A DNA stretch of 64,000 nt from Rhodovulum sp. MB263 (GTDB taxonomy: Bacteria > Pseudomonadota > Alphaproteobacteria > Rhodobacterales > Rhodobacteraceae), in NCBI RefSeq assembly GCF_002073975.1, contig NZ_CP020384.1, positions 744,001-808,000 of the forward strand. Direction: 5' to 3'. Every line of letters starts with the position of its first letter. Positions within the stretch are counted from its first letter, which is position 1. Below the pieces are notes generated by a model. That model was not told the origin of the DNA, did not search any database, and saw only the letters and a program-made list of their open reading frames with translations. Position numbers and translations under genes: made by a program. Below are positions 33,081 to 42,550 of this stretch, piece by piece.

Positions 33081-33884
33081 CTAGTCGGTCCTGCGCCGAT
33101 AGGCGGCCCAGAGATCGGGGCGGCGGGCCTCGGTCAGGCGCTCGGCCATGTCGCGGCGCCAGCGCTCGATGGCACCGTGATTGCCCGACAGCAGCACCTC
33201 GGGAATGGCCCGGCCGCGCCAGTCGGCGGGGCGGGTATAGTGGGGATGCTCCAGCAGCCCGGCGGAATGGCTTTCCTCCTCGGTCGAGGCGGCATTGCCC
33301 AGCACCCCCGGCAACAGCCGCACGGTGGCGTCGATCATCGCCTCGGCCGCGATCTCGCCGCCGGTCAGGACGAAATCGCCCAAGGACACTTCCTCGACCG
33401 CGTATTCCTCGAGTACGCGCTCGTCGACCCCTTCGAACCGGCCGCAGAGCACGGTCAGGCCCTCGGCCGCGGCGAAGCGGCGGGCGGTGGCCTGGGTGAA
33501 GGGGGCCCCGCGCGGCGAGACATAGATCACCGGCCAGCGGCCGCGATCCCCGGGCGTGCCGAGCGCGGCCCGGTCGAAGGCCTTCGCCACCACATCGGCC
33601 CGCAGCACCATGCCGGCGCCGCCGCCCGCGGGGGTGTCATCGACATTGCGGTGCCGGCCCTCGCCGAAGGGGCGCAGGTCGATGGTTTCGAGCGCCCAGA
33701 GCCCCTGATCGAGCGCCTTGCCGGTCAGGGACAGACCGAGGATGCCGGGGAAGGCGTCGGGGAAAAGCGTGATGACCCGCGCGCTCCAGGCGCCCTTTAG
33801 GCGCGGCCGGTCGGACATCAGGTCGCCGGGGCGAAGGCTGGCCGAGATCGAAAGCCGCCCATGGGATTTGGGTCTGTCCGTCAT
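33081..33884 (-). CDS. trmD: tRNA (guanine-37-N1)-methyltransferase
   Basis: A 267-residue TrmD that methylates G37 next to the anticodon and so prevents frameshifting. The trefoil-knot SPOUT core is visible: LFPDAFPGILGLSLTGKAL, DDTPAGGGAGMVLRADV, LCGRFEGVDERV and SLGDFVLTGGE. An N-terminal extension of about 25 residues precedes the usual start; an internal ATG (MSDRPRLKGAW) is an alternative. It lies in the ribosome-maturation operon after a small membrane protein gene. Confidence 0.97.
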   Translation of the reverse strand: MTDRPKSHGRLSISASLRPGDLMSDRPRLKGAWSARVITLFPDAFPGILGLSLTGKALDQGLWALETIDLRPFGEGRHRNVDDTPAGGGAGMVLRADVVAKAFDRAALGTPGDRGRWPVIYVSPRGAPFTQATARRFAAAEGLTVLCGRFEGVDERVLEEYAVEEVSLGDFVLTGGEIAAEAMIDATVRLLPGVLGNAASTEEESHSAGLLEHPHYTRPADWRGRAIPEVLLSGNHGAIERWRRDMAERLTEARRPDLWAAYRRRTD

Positions 33885-33922
33885 GGGCGGTCTCTCTCGG
33901 GTTTTCCGGGGTGGCGGAGGGG

Positions 33923-34282
33923 TCAGGCCTTCGGGCCGGGCTTCATGCCAGCGGCGAGCGCCCCGGCACAGCCGATGGCCGAGACGATCAGCGGCACCAG
34001 AACCGGCAGGGCGACGATGCTGCCGCCGAAGGGCCAGGCGACGCCCAGGCCGATCAGGAAGGCGAGGTTGGTCCAGATCACCTGGTTGACGACGATCATC
34101 GGCAGGGCCTTGGTCAGGGTCTTGCCGTCCTCGGCGCGCTTCTGCCTGGCGGTGGGGTCGAACACGTTGGCGACGACCGCAAGGGCTGCGATCACGACGA
34201 TGACCCAGGCATCGATTCCGGTGGCGCCGCCGAGGACGGCACCGAACAGGATCACGGCGTAAAAGATCTGGGGCAGGTTCAT
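33923..34282 (-). CDS. Small membrane protein of unknown function
   Basis: A 119-residue protein with four likely membrane helices, roughly residues 4-18, 20-37, 55-80 and 88-108, and a short cytoplasmic loop (DPTARQKRAEDGKT). I do not recognise the family. ATG 34282 (MNLPQIFYAV) fits the hydrophobic pattern; the frame is open further upstream but overlaps rimM. It sits between rimM and trmD, genes usually adjacent in other bacteria, and is transcribed with them. Confidence 0.7.
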   Translation of the reverse strand: MNLPQIFYAVILFGAVLGGATGIDAWVIVVIAALAVVANVFDPTARQKRAEDGKTLTKALPMIVVNQVIWTNLAFLIGLGVAWPFGGSIVALPVLVPLIVSAIGCAGALAAGMKPGPKA

Positions 34283-34319
34283 GGGCTTGACGCTCCTGGT
34301 CAGCGGATTGGGGTGAGGC

Positions 34320-34826
34320 TCAGGGGAACACCCCTTCGGGCGGATCCGCAATGAGACGCCCCGCCGCAAGATCGACGGTCGGTACGCAGGCATTGGTGAA
34401 GGGCAGAAGCACGGTCGAGGTCAGTCCCGGCCCCTGGATCTCGAGCAGATCGCCCGCGCCATGGTCATGGACGGCGCGCACCGTGCCCAGCACCTTGCCG
34501 CCCGGGTCGACCACGGTCAGCCCGATCAGGTCGGCGTGGTAGAATTCGTCATCGGGCAGCGAGGGCAGCCGGTCGCGGTCGGCATAAAGCCGAACGCCCT
34601 TCAGCGCATCGGCCTCTTCCTTGGTCTCGATCCCGGACATCCGTGCGGCAAAGCCCTCCTTGACCGCGCGGGTGATCCGCAGCCCGAAGCTGCGGCTGCC
34701 ATCCTCGGTGTAAAGCGGCGCGTAATCGGCAATGGCCCCGGGATCGGCGCAGAAGCTTTTCAGCCGCACCTCGCCCCGGACCCCGAAAGCCCCGGAAATC
34801 GCGCCGACGCAGACCCTGTCGGTCAT
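34320..34826 (-). CDS. rimM: 16S rRNA processing protein RimM
   Basis: A 168-residue RimM, the 30S maturation factor that binds ribosomal protein S19. The N-terminal RimM barrel ([20 protein letters not shown]) and the C-terminal PRC domain ([24 protein letters not shown]) are both present. Its start lies three bases after the stop of bluB, so the genes are co-translated within the operon. Confidence 0.97.
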   Translation of the reverse strand: MTDRVCVGAISGAFGVRGEVRLKSFCADPGAIADYAPLYTEDGSRSFGLRITRAVKEGFAARMSGIETKEEADALKGVRLYADRDRLPSLPDDEFYHADLIGLTVVDPGGKVLGTVRAVHDHGAGDLLEIQGPGLTSTVLLPFTNACVPTVDLAAGRLIADPPEGVFP

Positions 34827-34829
34827 GTC

Positions 34830-35483
34830 CTATCGCTCCTCGACGATCAGGCCGGCGGCGCGGGTTTCCCAGCCGACCTCTTCCAGTTCGGGGTTGTCGC
34901 GTTCGACCTCGGGCCAGCCGAGGCAGAGATAGGCGACGAGGCTCCAGCCCTCGGGCGCGCCCAGATCGCGGGCAAGCCGGTCGGGGTCGAGCACCGAGAC
35001 CCAGCCGAGCCCCAGCCCCTCGGCCCGCGCGGCAAGCCAGAACATCGAGATCGCGGCCACCACCGAATAGCGCCGCATCTCGGGCATGGTGGCGGCGCCG
35101 AGCCCCGCGCCCTGCGCCGTGGTCTCGTCGCAGAAGACGGCAAGCTGGACCGGGGCGCGATCCATGCCCGACAGCTTGAGCCGTGGGTAAAGCGCGGCCT
35201 TCTCGCCCTCATAGCCCTTGAGGGCCGCGGCATTGGCGGCCTCGAAATTGGCACGCGCGGCAGCGCGGGCGGCCGGGCTTTCGACCCGGATCAGCCGCCA
35301 GGGTTCCGACAGGCCCACGGACGGGGCCAGCCGGAACGCCGAAAGGCAGCGGTCGAGCAGCTCGGGCGCGACCGGATCGGTGCGGAAATGGCGCACGTCG
35401 CGCCGCCACCGCATCAGCTCGAAGAGCTCGTCGCGGAAGGCGGGCGCGAACCGGTCGGCCCGGGCTGCTGTCCCGGTGGCCAT
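34830..35483 (-). CDS. bluB: 5,6-dimethylbenzimidazole synthase
   Basis: A 217-residue flavin-destroying nitroreductase-fold enzyme. It converts reduced FMN and oxygen into 5,6-dimethylbenzimidazole, the lower ligand of cobalamin. The BluB signatures RRDVRHFRTDPV, APSVGLSEPWR and the late GLGWVSVLDP are present. It lies between rpsP and rimM, an unexpected place for a B12 gene; other cobalamin genes (bluE, cobD, cobC) close the window at 62-64 kb. Confidence 0.95.
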   Translation of the reverse strand: MATGTAARADRFAPAFRDELFELMRWRRDVRHFRTDPVAPELLDRCLSAFRLAPSVGLSEPWRLIRVESPAARAAARANFEAANAAALKGYEGEKAALYPRLKLSGMDRAPVQLAVFCDETTAQGAGLGAATMPEMRRYSVVAAISMFWLAARAEGLGLGWVSVLDPDRLARDLGAPEGWSLVAYLCLGWPEVERDNPELEEVGWETRAAGLIVEER

Positions 35484-35486
35484 GGC

Positions 35487-35843
35487 TTATTCGGCCTCGT
35501 TGGCTTCAGCGGCCTTGGCGGCCTTTTCCTCGGCACGTTTCTTGGCCTTGTCGCCGGGCTCGCCCTTCTTGGGGTTGCTGCGCTCGGTCTTGGTCAGAAC
35601 GCCGGCGGCTTCCAGCATCCGGGCAACGCGGTCGGTCGGCTGGGCGCCCTGGCTGATCCAGTGCTGCGCACGCTCGACATCCATCTTCACGCGCTCTTCG
35701 CTGTCCTTGGCCAGGAGCGGGTTGTAGACGCCCAGCTTCTCGATGAAGCGGCCGTCGCGGGGCATGCGGCTGTCGGTGACGACGATCCGGTAGAAGGGAC
35801 GCTTTTTCGAGCCGCCGCGGGCGAGACGAAGTTTCAGAGCCAT
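35487..35843 (-). CDS. rpsP: 30S ribosomal protein S16
   Basis: A 118-residue S16 with the family core [22 protein letters not shown] and the later [16 protein letters not shown]. The C-terminal tail (about 85-118) is a Lys/Ala/Glu-rich extension typical of alphaproteobacterial S16. It follows the chorismate mutase gene by about 40 bases. Confidence 0.98.
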   Translation of the reverse strand: MALKLRLARGGSKKRPFYRIVVTDSRMPRDGRFIEKLGVYNPLLAKDSEERVKMDVERAQHWISQGAQPTDRVARMLEAAGVLTKTERSNPKKGEPGDKAKKRAEEKAAKAAEANEAE

Positions 35844-35885
35844 GTCAGTTTCTCCTGTTCGTTGGCTTGATCGGCAGGGGTCTGC

Positions 35886-36182
35886 CTATTTCTGGTGTTC
35901 GATATGGTGACGGATCACTTCCTGAATGATGAAGTTCAGGAATTTCTTGGCGAATTCCGGATCGAGATCGGCCTGGCGGGCCAGCTCCTCGAGCCGTGCG
36001 ATCTGCTGGTCCTCGCGTGCCGGGTCCGAGGGCGGCAGGCCGTGGGTGGCCTTCAGCCGGCCCACCGACTGGGTGTGCTTGAAGCGCTCGCCCAGGGTGT
36101 AGACGAGGATGGCGTCGAGCCGGTCGATGCTGGCCCGGTGCTCCTTGAGAAGCTCGGCGGCACGGCTTGCGTCGTCAGTCAA
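35886..36182 (-). CDS. Chorismate mutase, AroQ type
   Basis: A 98-residue all-helical chorismate mutase that makes prephenate for Phe and Tyr synthesis. The pattern R-x-x-I-D-x-x-D near the N-terminus (HRASIDRLDAILVYTLGERF), VGRLKA and the C-terminal FLNFIIQEVIRHH fit the AroQ fold. The start is TTG at 36182, with AAAGGAG six bases upstream; no ATG fits the family start. The start overlaps the end of the preceding acetyltransferase gene by eight bases. Confidence 0.9.
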   Translation of the reverse strand: MTDDASRAAELLKEHRASIDRLDAILVYTLGERFKHTQSVGRLKATHGLPPSDPAREDQQIARLEELARQADLDPEFAKKFLNFIIQEVIRHHIEHQK

Positions 36183-36780
36183 GGGGCGCTCCTTTCGGCT
36201 GGCACGAGGGGTCGATATGGCCGGCCAGCTCGGCCTCGATCCGGGCGGAAAGAGGCGTTGCCCGAAGCTCGGCAGGCGGGGGATGGCGATAGACGATGTC
36301 ATGGCTGTCGATGCTGGGGGCGCTGTCGTCGCGTCGCGCGCCCAGCCGGTCGCAGAGCCGGACCGAGCTGACATTCTTCGGGTCGATATAGCTTACGGCG
36401 GTGGTCCAGCCGAGCCGGTCATAGCACCAGCTGCGCGCGGCATGGACGGCCTCGAGCGCGATGCCCCGGCCCTCGATGCCGGGCCAGATCACCCAGGCGA
36501 TCTCGCGTTCGGGCCAGCCCTTGGGATGCCAGCCGCCCGCCATGCCCAGCGTCGCGCCGGTCTCGCGGTCATGGATCATCCACATGCCGAAGCCGTGGAT
36601 CTGCCAATGCCCGATCTCGGCGGCATAGAGCATCCAGGATTCGTATTCGCTGAGCGGCCCGCCCATGAACCGCGCGCGGAAGCTGGTGAAGGTCGCCTCG
36701 AAATTCGGATAATCCCCGGGGGCGGGGCCCTTGAGGACCAGCCGCCGGGTTTCCAGAACGGGGATCGCGGAATGGGCCAT
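36175..36780 (-). CDS. GNAT acetyltransferase, RimJ/RimL type (fourth of four tandem copies)
   Basis: A 201-residue GNAT protein. It shares with its three upstream neighbours the blocks ETRRLVLKGP, FMGGPLS, AEIGHWQIHGFGMW and the acetyl-CoA-binding G-I-E-G-R-G-I-A-L-E-A. Likely role: transfer of an acetyl group to a protein N-terminus or small amine. The C-terminus is about 25 residues longer than in the other copies. It overlaps the previous copy by ATGA and the chorismate mutase start by eight bases. Substrate unknown. Confidence 0.9.
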   Translation of the reverse strand: MAHSAIPVLETRRLVLKGPAPGDYPNFEATFTSFRARFMGGPLSEYESWMLYAAEIGHWQIHGFGMWMIHDRETGATLGMAGGWHPKGWPEREIAWVIWPGIEGRGIALEAVHAARSWCYDRLGWTTAVSYIDPKNVSSVRLCDRLGARRDDSAPSIDSHDIVYRHPPPAELRATPLSARIEAELAGHIDPSCQPKGAPLD

Positions 36781-37307
36781 CAGCGGCAGGCCTCCGGCGC
36801 CGGGTGGCGGTAGACGCCGATGGCGCCATAGGTCTCGTGGCGGACCTCGCCCTCATGGACCGCGCCCAGCCTCTCGGCGACCCGGGCAGAGGCGGTGTTG
36901 GCGCGGTTGACCAGGCTGATCGCCGTGGGCCAGCCGAGCGTTTCATAGGCATAGCTGCGGGCGGCGCGGGCGGCCTCGGTGGCATAGCCCTTGCCCTCGA
37001 AGCCCTCGAACAGGTCCCAGGCGATCTCGGGTTCGGGCCAGCCCTCGGGGTTCCAGAGCCCGACCATGCCGACGGTCCGGTCGCTGGCCTTTTCGGTGAC
37101 CATCCAGCGCCCGTAGCCGCGCAGCGCCCAATGGCCGATCTCGGCCGCAAGCTGGCGCCAGGTGCCCTCGGGGCTTTTCGGCCCGCCGACGAAGGCCGAG
37201 CGCTCCGAGGCATAGAAGGCGCGCAGCACCTCGAAGTCGCGCGGTTCGGGGCCGCGCAGGGTGAGGCGCGCCGTGCTCAGCGCGGGGATGACGGGCATCA
37301 CGCTCAT
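36780..37307 (-). CDS. GNAT acetyltransferase, RimJ/RimL type (third copy)
   Basis: A 175-residue GNAT paralogue. Shared blocks are STARLTLRGP, FVGGPKS, AAEIGHWALRGYGRWMV, and the acetyl-CoA pyrophosphate loop G-F-E-G-K-G-Y-A-T-E-A. The C-terminus ends in the common Y-R-H-P. Its ATG overlaps the stop of the second copy (ATGA), so it is translationally coupled. Substrate unknown. Confidence 0.9.
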   Translation of the reverse strand: MSVMPVIPALSTARLTLRGPEPRDFEVLRAFYASERSAFVGGPKSPEGTWRQLAAEIGHWALRGYGRWMVTEKASDRTVGMVGLWNPEGWPEPEIAWDLFEGFEGKGYATEAARAARSYAYETLGWPTAISLVNRANTASARVAERLGAVHEGEVRHETYGAIGVYRHPAPEACR

Positions 37308-37831
37308 GCCGCGGCCTCGGGTCCCGGATGGCGGTAGACCACGCAGTCTTCCTCGAACGGGTGGGGGACAGAGGCATCGAGGCTGCAGCCCAGCCGTTCG
37401 GCCAGCGCGCGCGAGCGCTCATTGTCGCTGTCGATATAGCTGATCGCGGTGGTCCAGCCGAGCGTTTCATAGGCGAAGCGGCGGCAGGCCAGCGCGGCCT
37501 CGCGCGCCACGCCCTGACCCTCGGCTTCTGGATAGAGGATCCAGCCCAGTTCCGGTTCCGCCCAGCCTTCGGGGAAATGCGGCCCGATCACGCCGATGGC
37601 CGCGTCCGAGCCCTTCCGGGTGACGGTGAACATGCCATAGCCATTGAGCGCCCAATGGCCCCAGCGCGCGGCGAATTTCGTCCAGGCGTCGCGCCGCGAG
37701 AACGGCCCGCCGATATAGCGTGCCCGCGAGGATGTGGCGAAGGCGGCATGGGCGTCCCAGTCGGCCGCCCTGGGGCCGCGCAGGATCAGCCGCTCGGTCT
37801 CAATCTCTGGGCAGACGATCTCGATCTTCAT
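37304..37831 (-). CDS. GNAT acetyltransferase, RimJ/RimL type (second copy)
   Basis: A 175-residue GNAT paralogue starting [20 protein letters not shown]. Other shared blocks are [23 protein letters not shown] and [11 protein letters not shown]. Note that the first Gly of the acetyl-CoA loop is Glu here. The start at 37831 overlaps the stop of the first copy (ATGA); the frame is open six codons further but that part is not conserved. Substrate unknown. Confidence 0.9.
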   Translation of the reverse strand: MKIEIVCPEIETERLILRGPRAADWDAHAAFATSSRARYIGGPFSRRDAWTKFAARWGHWALNGYGMFTVTRKGSDAAIGVIGPHFPEGWAEPELGWILYPEAEGQGVAREAALACRRFAYETLGWTTAISYIDSDNERSRALAERLGCSLDASVPHPFEEDCVVYRHPGPEAAA

Positions 37832-38343
37832 GCCGGGGCCTCCGGGCACCGGTGGCGATAGACGAGATCGCCCGGATCGGGCCGGGGCGCGACCGGGTCA
37901 GGCATCGCACCAAGCCGTTCGGCCAGCGCGACAGAGCGGCGGTTTTCGGGCGAGACATAGCTGACCAGCGTGTCGAAGCCGAGCGCGCCGAAGGCGTGGT
38001 CGCGGGCCGCCTCGGCGGCCTCTGTGGCATAGCCTTGGCCCTCATGGCCGTCGAAGACCAGCCAGCCCAGCTCGCGTTCGGGGAAATGGTCGGGCCTGTT
38101 CAGCGCCACCTGTCCCACCGCCACGCCATCCTCGCGGCGCTCGACGCCCCAGGCGCCGAAGCCCAGCAGCCCCCATTGCCCGACATCGGCGGCAAAGAGC
38201 TGCCAGGCCTGCCGGCGCGACAGCGGCCCGCCCATGAAGCGCGCCCGCTCCGAGGCGAACAGCGCCGCATAGGGGCCGAAATCCTCGGTCCGGTGCGGGC
38301 GCAGCCTAAGCCGCGCGGTGTCTATGATCGGCGCCGCGGTCAC
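37828..38343 (-). CDS. GNAT acetyltransferase, RimJ/RimL type (first copy)
   Basis: A 171-residue GNAT paralogue with [43 protein letters not shown] and the acetyl-CoA loop [11 protein letters not shown]. The start is taken as GTG at 38343, one base after the stop of ffh; there is no suitable ATG. The four copies are diverged and run head to tail with ATGA junctions. They probably arose by tandem duplication. Confidence 0.88.
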   Translation of the reverse strand: MTAAPIIDTARLRLRPHRTEDFGPYAALFASERARFMGGPLSRRQAWQLFAADVGQWGLLGFGAWGVERREDGVAVGQVALNRPDHFPERELGWLVFDGHEGQGYATEAAEAARDHAFGALGFDTLVSYVSPENRRSVALAERLGAMPDPVAPRPDPGDLVYRHRCPEAPA

Positions 38344-38344
38344 G

Positions 38345-39856
38345 TCACTTCTTCTTGCCGAACCCGCCAAGCCCGCCGAGCCCCGGGGGCAGGCTCATGC
38401 CGCCGCCCATGCCGCCGGGCATCCCGCCCGGCAGGCCTGCGCCCATCTTGCGCGCGGCCTCTTCCATCTGGGCCTGGTCCATATTGGCCATGTCGGGCAT
38501 GCCGCCCTTGCCGAACATGCCGCCCAGAGCCTTTTTCAGCATGGCGCGGCCGCCTTTCTGGCCCAGCTTCTTCATCATGTCCGACATCTGCCGGTGCATC
38601 TTGAGAAGCTTGTTCAGTTCCGGCACCTCGAGCCCCGCGCCCGCCGCGATCCGCTTCTTGCGGCTGGCCTGCAAAAGCTGCGGATTGGCGCGTTCCCTCT
38701 TGGTCATCGAGTTGATCAGCGCGATCTGGCGGCGCAGCACGGAATCGTCGAAACCGGCCTCGGCGGCCTGTTTCTGCATCTTGCCCATGCCGGGCATCAT
38801 CCCCATGATGCTTTCCATCCCGCCCATCCTGAGCATCTGTTCCAGCTGCATCTTCAGGTCGTTCATGTTGAACTGACCCTTCTGCATGCGCTTCATCATC
38901 CGCTCGGCCTGCTCGGCCTCGATGGTGGCCTGCGCCTTCTCGACGAGGCTGACGATGTCGCCCATGCCGAGGATGCGGCCCGCGATCCGTTCCGGGTGGA
39001 ATTCCTCGATCGCGTCGAGCTTCTCGCCCAGACCGACATATTTGATCGGCTTGCCGGTGACCGCGCGCATCGACAGCGCCGCGCCGCCGCGGCCGTCGCC
39101 ATCCATCCGGGTCAGCACGACGCCGGTGATGCCGATCCGCTCGTCGAAATTCTCGGCGGTGTGGACGGCGTCCTGACCGGTCAGGCCGTCGACCACCAGC
39201 AGCGTCTCGCGCGGCGTGGCGACATCGCGGACGGCCTCGACCTCGGCCATCAGTTCTTCGTCGATGGACAGGCGCCCGGCGGTGTCCAGCATGTAGACGT
39301 CATAGCCGCCCATCGCCGCCTGCTGCTTGGCGCGCTTGGCGATGTCGACGGGTTTCTGCCCCTTGACGATGGGCAGGGTGTCGACGCCGATCTGGACGCC
39401 GAGAACGGCTAGCTGTTCCATCGCGGCCGGACGGTTCACGTCGAGCGAGGCCATCAGCACGCGCTTGCCGTTGATCTCTTTCAGGCGCTTCGCGAGCTTG
39501 GCGGTGGTGGTGGTCTTGCCGCCGCCCTGCAGGCCGACCATCAGGATCGGCGCGGGCGGGTTGTCTATCTTCATGTAGCCGGGCTCGCCCTCGCCGGTCA
39601 GCACATCGACCAGCGCGTCATGGACGATCTTGACGACCTGCTGGCCCGGGGTGACCGACTTGGTCACCTCCTGGCCGGTGGCCTTCTCCTGCACCGACTT
39701 GACGAAATCGCGCGCCACCGGCAGCGACACGTCGGCCTCCAGAAGCGCGACGCGGACCTCGCGGAGCGCGGTCGCGACATCCTCTTCGCTCAGCGCCCCT
39801 TGCCGGGTCAGCCGGTCGAATACGCCGGAAAGGCGGTCGGAAAGACTTTCGAACAT
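38345..39856 (-). CDS. ffh: Signal recognition particle protein Ffh
   Basis: A 503-residue SRP54 GTPase that delivers nascent membrane proteins to FtsY. The N-domain is followed by the G-domain with [32 protein letters not shown] and [13 protein letters not shown]. The M-domain contains methionine-rich helices ([22 protein letters not shown]) and ends in a Gly/Met/Pro tail. It heads the long minus-strand operon down to rpmE. The 330 bases upstream contain no gene and presumably its promoter. Confidence 0.98.
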   Translation of the reverse strand: MFESLSDRLSGVFDRLTRQGALSEEDVATALREVRVALLEADVSLPVARDFVKSVQEKATGQEVTKSVTPGQQVVKIVHDALVDVLTGEGEPGYMKIDNPPAPILMVGLQGGGKTTTTAKLAKRLKEINGKRVLMASLDVNRPAAMEQLAVLGVQIGVDTLPIVKGQKPVDIAKRAKQQAAMGGYDVYMLDTAGRLSIDEELMAEVEAVRDVATPRETLLVVDGLTGQDAVHTAENFDERIGITGVVLTRMDGDGRGGAALSMRAVTGKPIKYVGLGEKLDAIEEFHPERIAGRILGMGDIVSLVEKAQATIEAEQAERMMKRMQKGQFNMNDLKMQLEQMLRMGGMESIMGMMPGMGKMQKQAAEAGFDDSVLRRQIALINSMTKRERANPQLLQASRKKRIAAGAGLEVPELNKLLKMHRQMSDMMKKLGQKGGRAMLKKALGGMFGKGGMPDMANMDQAQMEEAARKMGAGLPGGMPGGMGGGMSLPPGLGGLGGFGKKK

Positions 39857-40186
39857 GGCCCTGGCCCTCCTTCGACCGTTCTGCCTGTCCCGACAGTCTG
39901 GCCGGGATGGCGCGATTTGTCAGCGCGTCGCAATGCGCCAAACGCGATTTGCCCCCGTGGGCGAAACCTCGCTGACGGGGGGCGATCCCGGCGACACGCC
40001 GGGACCGGACGGAGTTGCACCGACCGGAATTGCGCCCGCTTAAGCCATGAAAGGCGTCCGGAGTCAAGTCGGGGCCGGGCCGGTCGCCGGTGTCGGGCAT
40101 TTCGACAAGTTGGGCCTTGCTTCGGCTCTGGCAATTGCCCAGCATCCGCGGGAGTTGTGAATTTTTGCACAGGTGAAGCCTTCGTC
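39857..40186. other. Intergenic region between ffh and a LysR gene
   Basis: Both genes read outward, so their promoters lie here. An 8-bp perfect hairpin (TCCCGGCG-ACA-CGCCGGGA, 39986-40004) is present without a T-run. No gene is seen. Confidence 0.4.
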
Positions 40187-41062
40187 ATGGACGTCGACAA
40201 CTGGGATGAGATCCGCACCGCCTATCACGTGGCGCGTCGGGGCACGGTGAGCGGTGCGGCCGAGGCGCTCGGGGTGCATCATGCGACCGTGATCCGCCAT
40301 GTCGATGCGCTGGAGGACAGGCTGGGGGTCAAGCTCTTCCAGCGCCATGCCCGCGGCTATACCCCGACCGAGGCGGGCGAGGAGCTGTTGCGGGTGGCCC
40401 AGGTCACGGCCGATCAGTTCAGCCAGCTTGCCGGACGGCTGCGCGGCCGCGGCGCGGCTATGACCGGCGAGCTGACGGTGACCACGGTCGACAGCCTGAC
40501 GCCGCTGCTGGTGCCGGTTCTGTCGGGCTTTCAGGCCGAACATCCCGAGCTGACCCTGCGCCTTATGGCCGATTCCCGGCTTTATCGTCTGGAATATGGC
40601 GAGGCCCATGTCGCGGTCCGGGCCGGATCGCAGCCCGACGAGCCCGACAATATCGTGCAGAGGCTCTATACCCTTCGCTACGCCCTTTACGCCAATGCCG
40701 CCTATGTCGCCGCGCATGGCCGGCTGGGCGAGGATGTCGGTGCGCATTTCTATGTCGGCCCGTCCGACGAGGATCACCGGGCGCCTTTCAACCGCTGGCT
40801 CAAGGCCAATGTCCCGGCCCGGCGGGTGGGCTTTCGCGCCTCCGACGCGCGGGCGCAGGTCGAGGCGGTGGCGGCGGGGGCCGGGATCGGCTTCGTGCCG
40901 GTCTGGTGGGCCGAGCGGCTGCCCGGGCTCGAGCAGATGCATCCGCCCCTGGCCGAATGGGACGTGCCGCTCTGGCTGGTGACCCATGTCGACCTGCACC
41001 GCACCGCCAAGGTCCAGTCGCTGACCACGCGGCTGAAGGAGGCGGCGAAGGAATGGCCCTGA
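40187..41062 (+). CDS. LysR-family transcriptional regulator
   Basis: A 291-residue LysR protein. The helix-turn-helix is IRTAYHVARRGTVSGAAEALGVHHATVIRHVDALE, and the effector-binding domain begins near residue 88 (GELTVTTVDSLTPLLVPVL). It acts as a DNA-binding dimer or tetramer in the cytoplasm. The next gene, now broken, encoded an EamA-type exporter, which is a common LysR target; regulator and exporter likely worked together. No operator is evident. Confidence 0.92.
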   Translation: MDVDNWDEIRTAYHVARRGTVSGAAEALGVHHATVIRHVDALEDRLGVKLFQRHARGYTPTEAGEELLRVAQVTADQFSQLAGRLRGRGAAMTGELTVTTVDSLTPLLVPVLSGFQAEHPELTLRLMADSRLYRLEYGEAHVAVRAGSQPDEPDNIVQRLYTLRYALYANAAYVAAHGRLGEDVGAHFYVGPSDEDHRAPFNRWLKANVPARRVGFRASDARAQVEAVAAGAGIGFVPVWWAERLPGLEQMHPPLAEWDVPLWLVTHVDLHRTAKVQSLTTRLKEAAKEWP

Positions 41063-41375
41063 GATGGCCCTGGGTCTGGGCGCGGTCCCGCGCGGCGAGG
41101 CGCTCGGGGCCATCTGGCGATGCTGGGCTTTTCGGTGCTGGTGGCAGGCGCGTTCAGCTTCGGCAGCCTGATTGTCAATGATATCGATCCGGTGGCGCTG
41201 ACGGCGCTGCGTTTCCTTCTGGCCGGGGCGGTGATCGGGGCTGCGGCTGCAGCAGTTCCGCGCGGCCTGACGCTTTCTGGTGCAGGGCGGGATCTTCGCG
41301 CTCTATTTCCTGTTGATGTTCGAGGGGCTGAAGACCGCGGCGCCGGTCTCGACGGCGGTGGTGACCTTGCCCCCG
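41063..41375 (+). pseudogene. EamA/DMT-family transporter, broken
   Basis: The frame beginning near 41111 reads GHLAMLGFSVLVAGAFSFGSLIVNDIDPVALTALRFLLAGAVIG, the first two helices of a drug/metabolite transporter. Near 41265 the frame is lost and a stop intervenes. A second frame then gives GGIFALYFLLMFEGLKTAAPVSTAVV, a later helix of the same family. After about 41375 similarity ends. So the gene has an internal deletion or frameshift and has lost its C-terminal half. No proper start codon is left in frame. Confidence 0.75.
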
Positions 41376-41514
41376 GACCCCGGACTGGGAGTTACATTCG
41401 TCGGTCCTGAATATCACGCTGGGAGCGCGCGCTGGGTCTCTGACGGTCGTCCCGTCGGTATGAGCGCGGCAATGGCGTTGAGGATAGCGCACAGGATCCC
41501 GGCCACGAGCTCTC

Positions 41515-42082
41515 TCAGGTGAGCGGCATGAATTCCGCGAGGCTGAACAGGCCTTCATCGGTCAGGCCAGATCCCGCCAATAGCTTGGTCATGGCATTTC
41601 GGAGGGTGGGGCCATCGGTTTCGGGCGTCATGGCCAAAATCTCGACAGGACGCAGTCGCCGCGTCAGGGTGGGATCGTGGTTGATGAACTCGCGTCCTTC
41701 CAAGGTCCCGGTCAGGATAAAGTCCGCTGGCCACGCAGTCGATGCTGACCATCCAGGCCAGCGGGCCATCGGTAAGCCGACTGTCCCGGGTTTCTTCGCC
41801 GCTTTCCAGCACATCCCCCTGCTGCGACAGCACCATGAGCCCCGCCGCTCCGGCCGCTCCGGCGCCTTGCCATCGCGCGACGCCCACGCCGAACCACGTG
41901 CGATGGGCAATCTCCTGCCACGCGCCCGTGCGCAGATCGAATTCCACGACATGGGTGCTCGAGGAAAACGGCCGGTTCGGGCTGTAGCTTCCGTCTGAAT
42001 TCGCCAGAGCCGCGAACCTGTGCCGGTCCAGCGCCGCACCCCGATAGAAGGTTTTGTGGTCCATGTCTGCGTATTTAGCCAT
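41515..42082 (-). pseudogene. Hypothetical protein with an apparent frameshift
   Basis: From ATG 42082 the frame reads MAKYADMDHKTFYRGAALDR and remains convincing (FDLRTGAWQEIAHRTWFGVGVARW; PLAWMVSIDCV) to about 41735. The good reading then moves to another frame, ADFILTGTLEGREFINHDP ... LLAGSGLTDEGLFSLAEFM, ending at 41515. Either the gene is frameshifted or the two parts are separate. I do not recognise a family. It lies among IS fragments and an EamA pseudogene, and its base composition is less GC-rich than the core genes. Confidence 0.5.
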
Positions 42083-42391
42083 CACGTTAATCAGATGGAG
42101 AGCAGGAGCGATTTCGTTCAAGTGGCAAGATCAAGACGCACGTGACTTTTCAGGTCCTCAGGCGGCGTCCGCTGCTTTCTCTGCCAACCGATCGTTTTCT
42201 GTCCGGCCTCTTCCGTTCCTTCCCGCGTTGCACGGAACCCGCCACCCGGCATCAGCAGCAGGCATTCGAACGCCGTGACTTCGATGTTCGAGAAATAGCA
42301 GTCGGGGCCCTTCACGAAAGGGGGCTCTCCATTGAGCTGCTGTAACTGCCGCAGGGCAGGCAGCGGATCAACTCCGAAAAAAGGCTTGCCG

Positions 42392-42550
42392 CCGATGCGC
42401 GAGACCTTCTACGAGACTGTCGAGGCCCTCCAGGCCGATCTCAACGCCTGGCTCGTCCACTACAACACCGAGCGCCCGCATCTGGGTTACCGAAACATGG
42501 GGCGACGTCCCATCGAAACCGTAATGTCATTCGTTAGCCAAGAAGGTTAA
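42392..42550 (+). pseudogene. C-terminal fragment of an IS481-family transposase
   Basis: Starting at MRETFYETVEALQADLNAW and continuing through YNTERPHLGYRNMGRRPIETV, this is the end of an rve-type transposase of IS481 kind. The catalytic DDE part is missing; upstream of 42392 the sequence is unrelated. A terminal-repeat-like sequence (AAGTGTACAATTTGTCC) follows the stop. Confidence 0.75.

Noticed and set aside
42118-42315. 65-codon minus-strand frame (MKGPDCYFSNIEVTAFECLLL...) upstream of the frameshifted gene
   Set aside because: It has no ribosome site and no family pattern, and it lies among IS debris. It could be real but I cannot support it.
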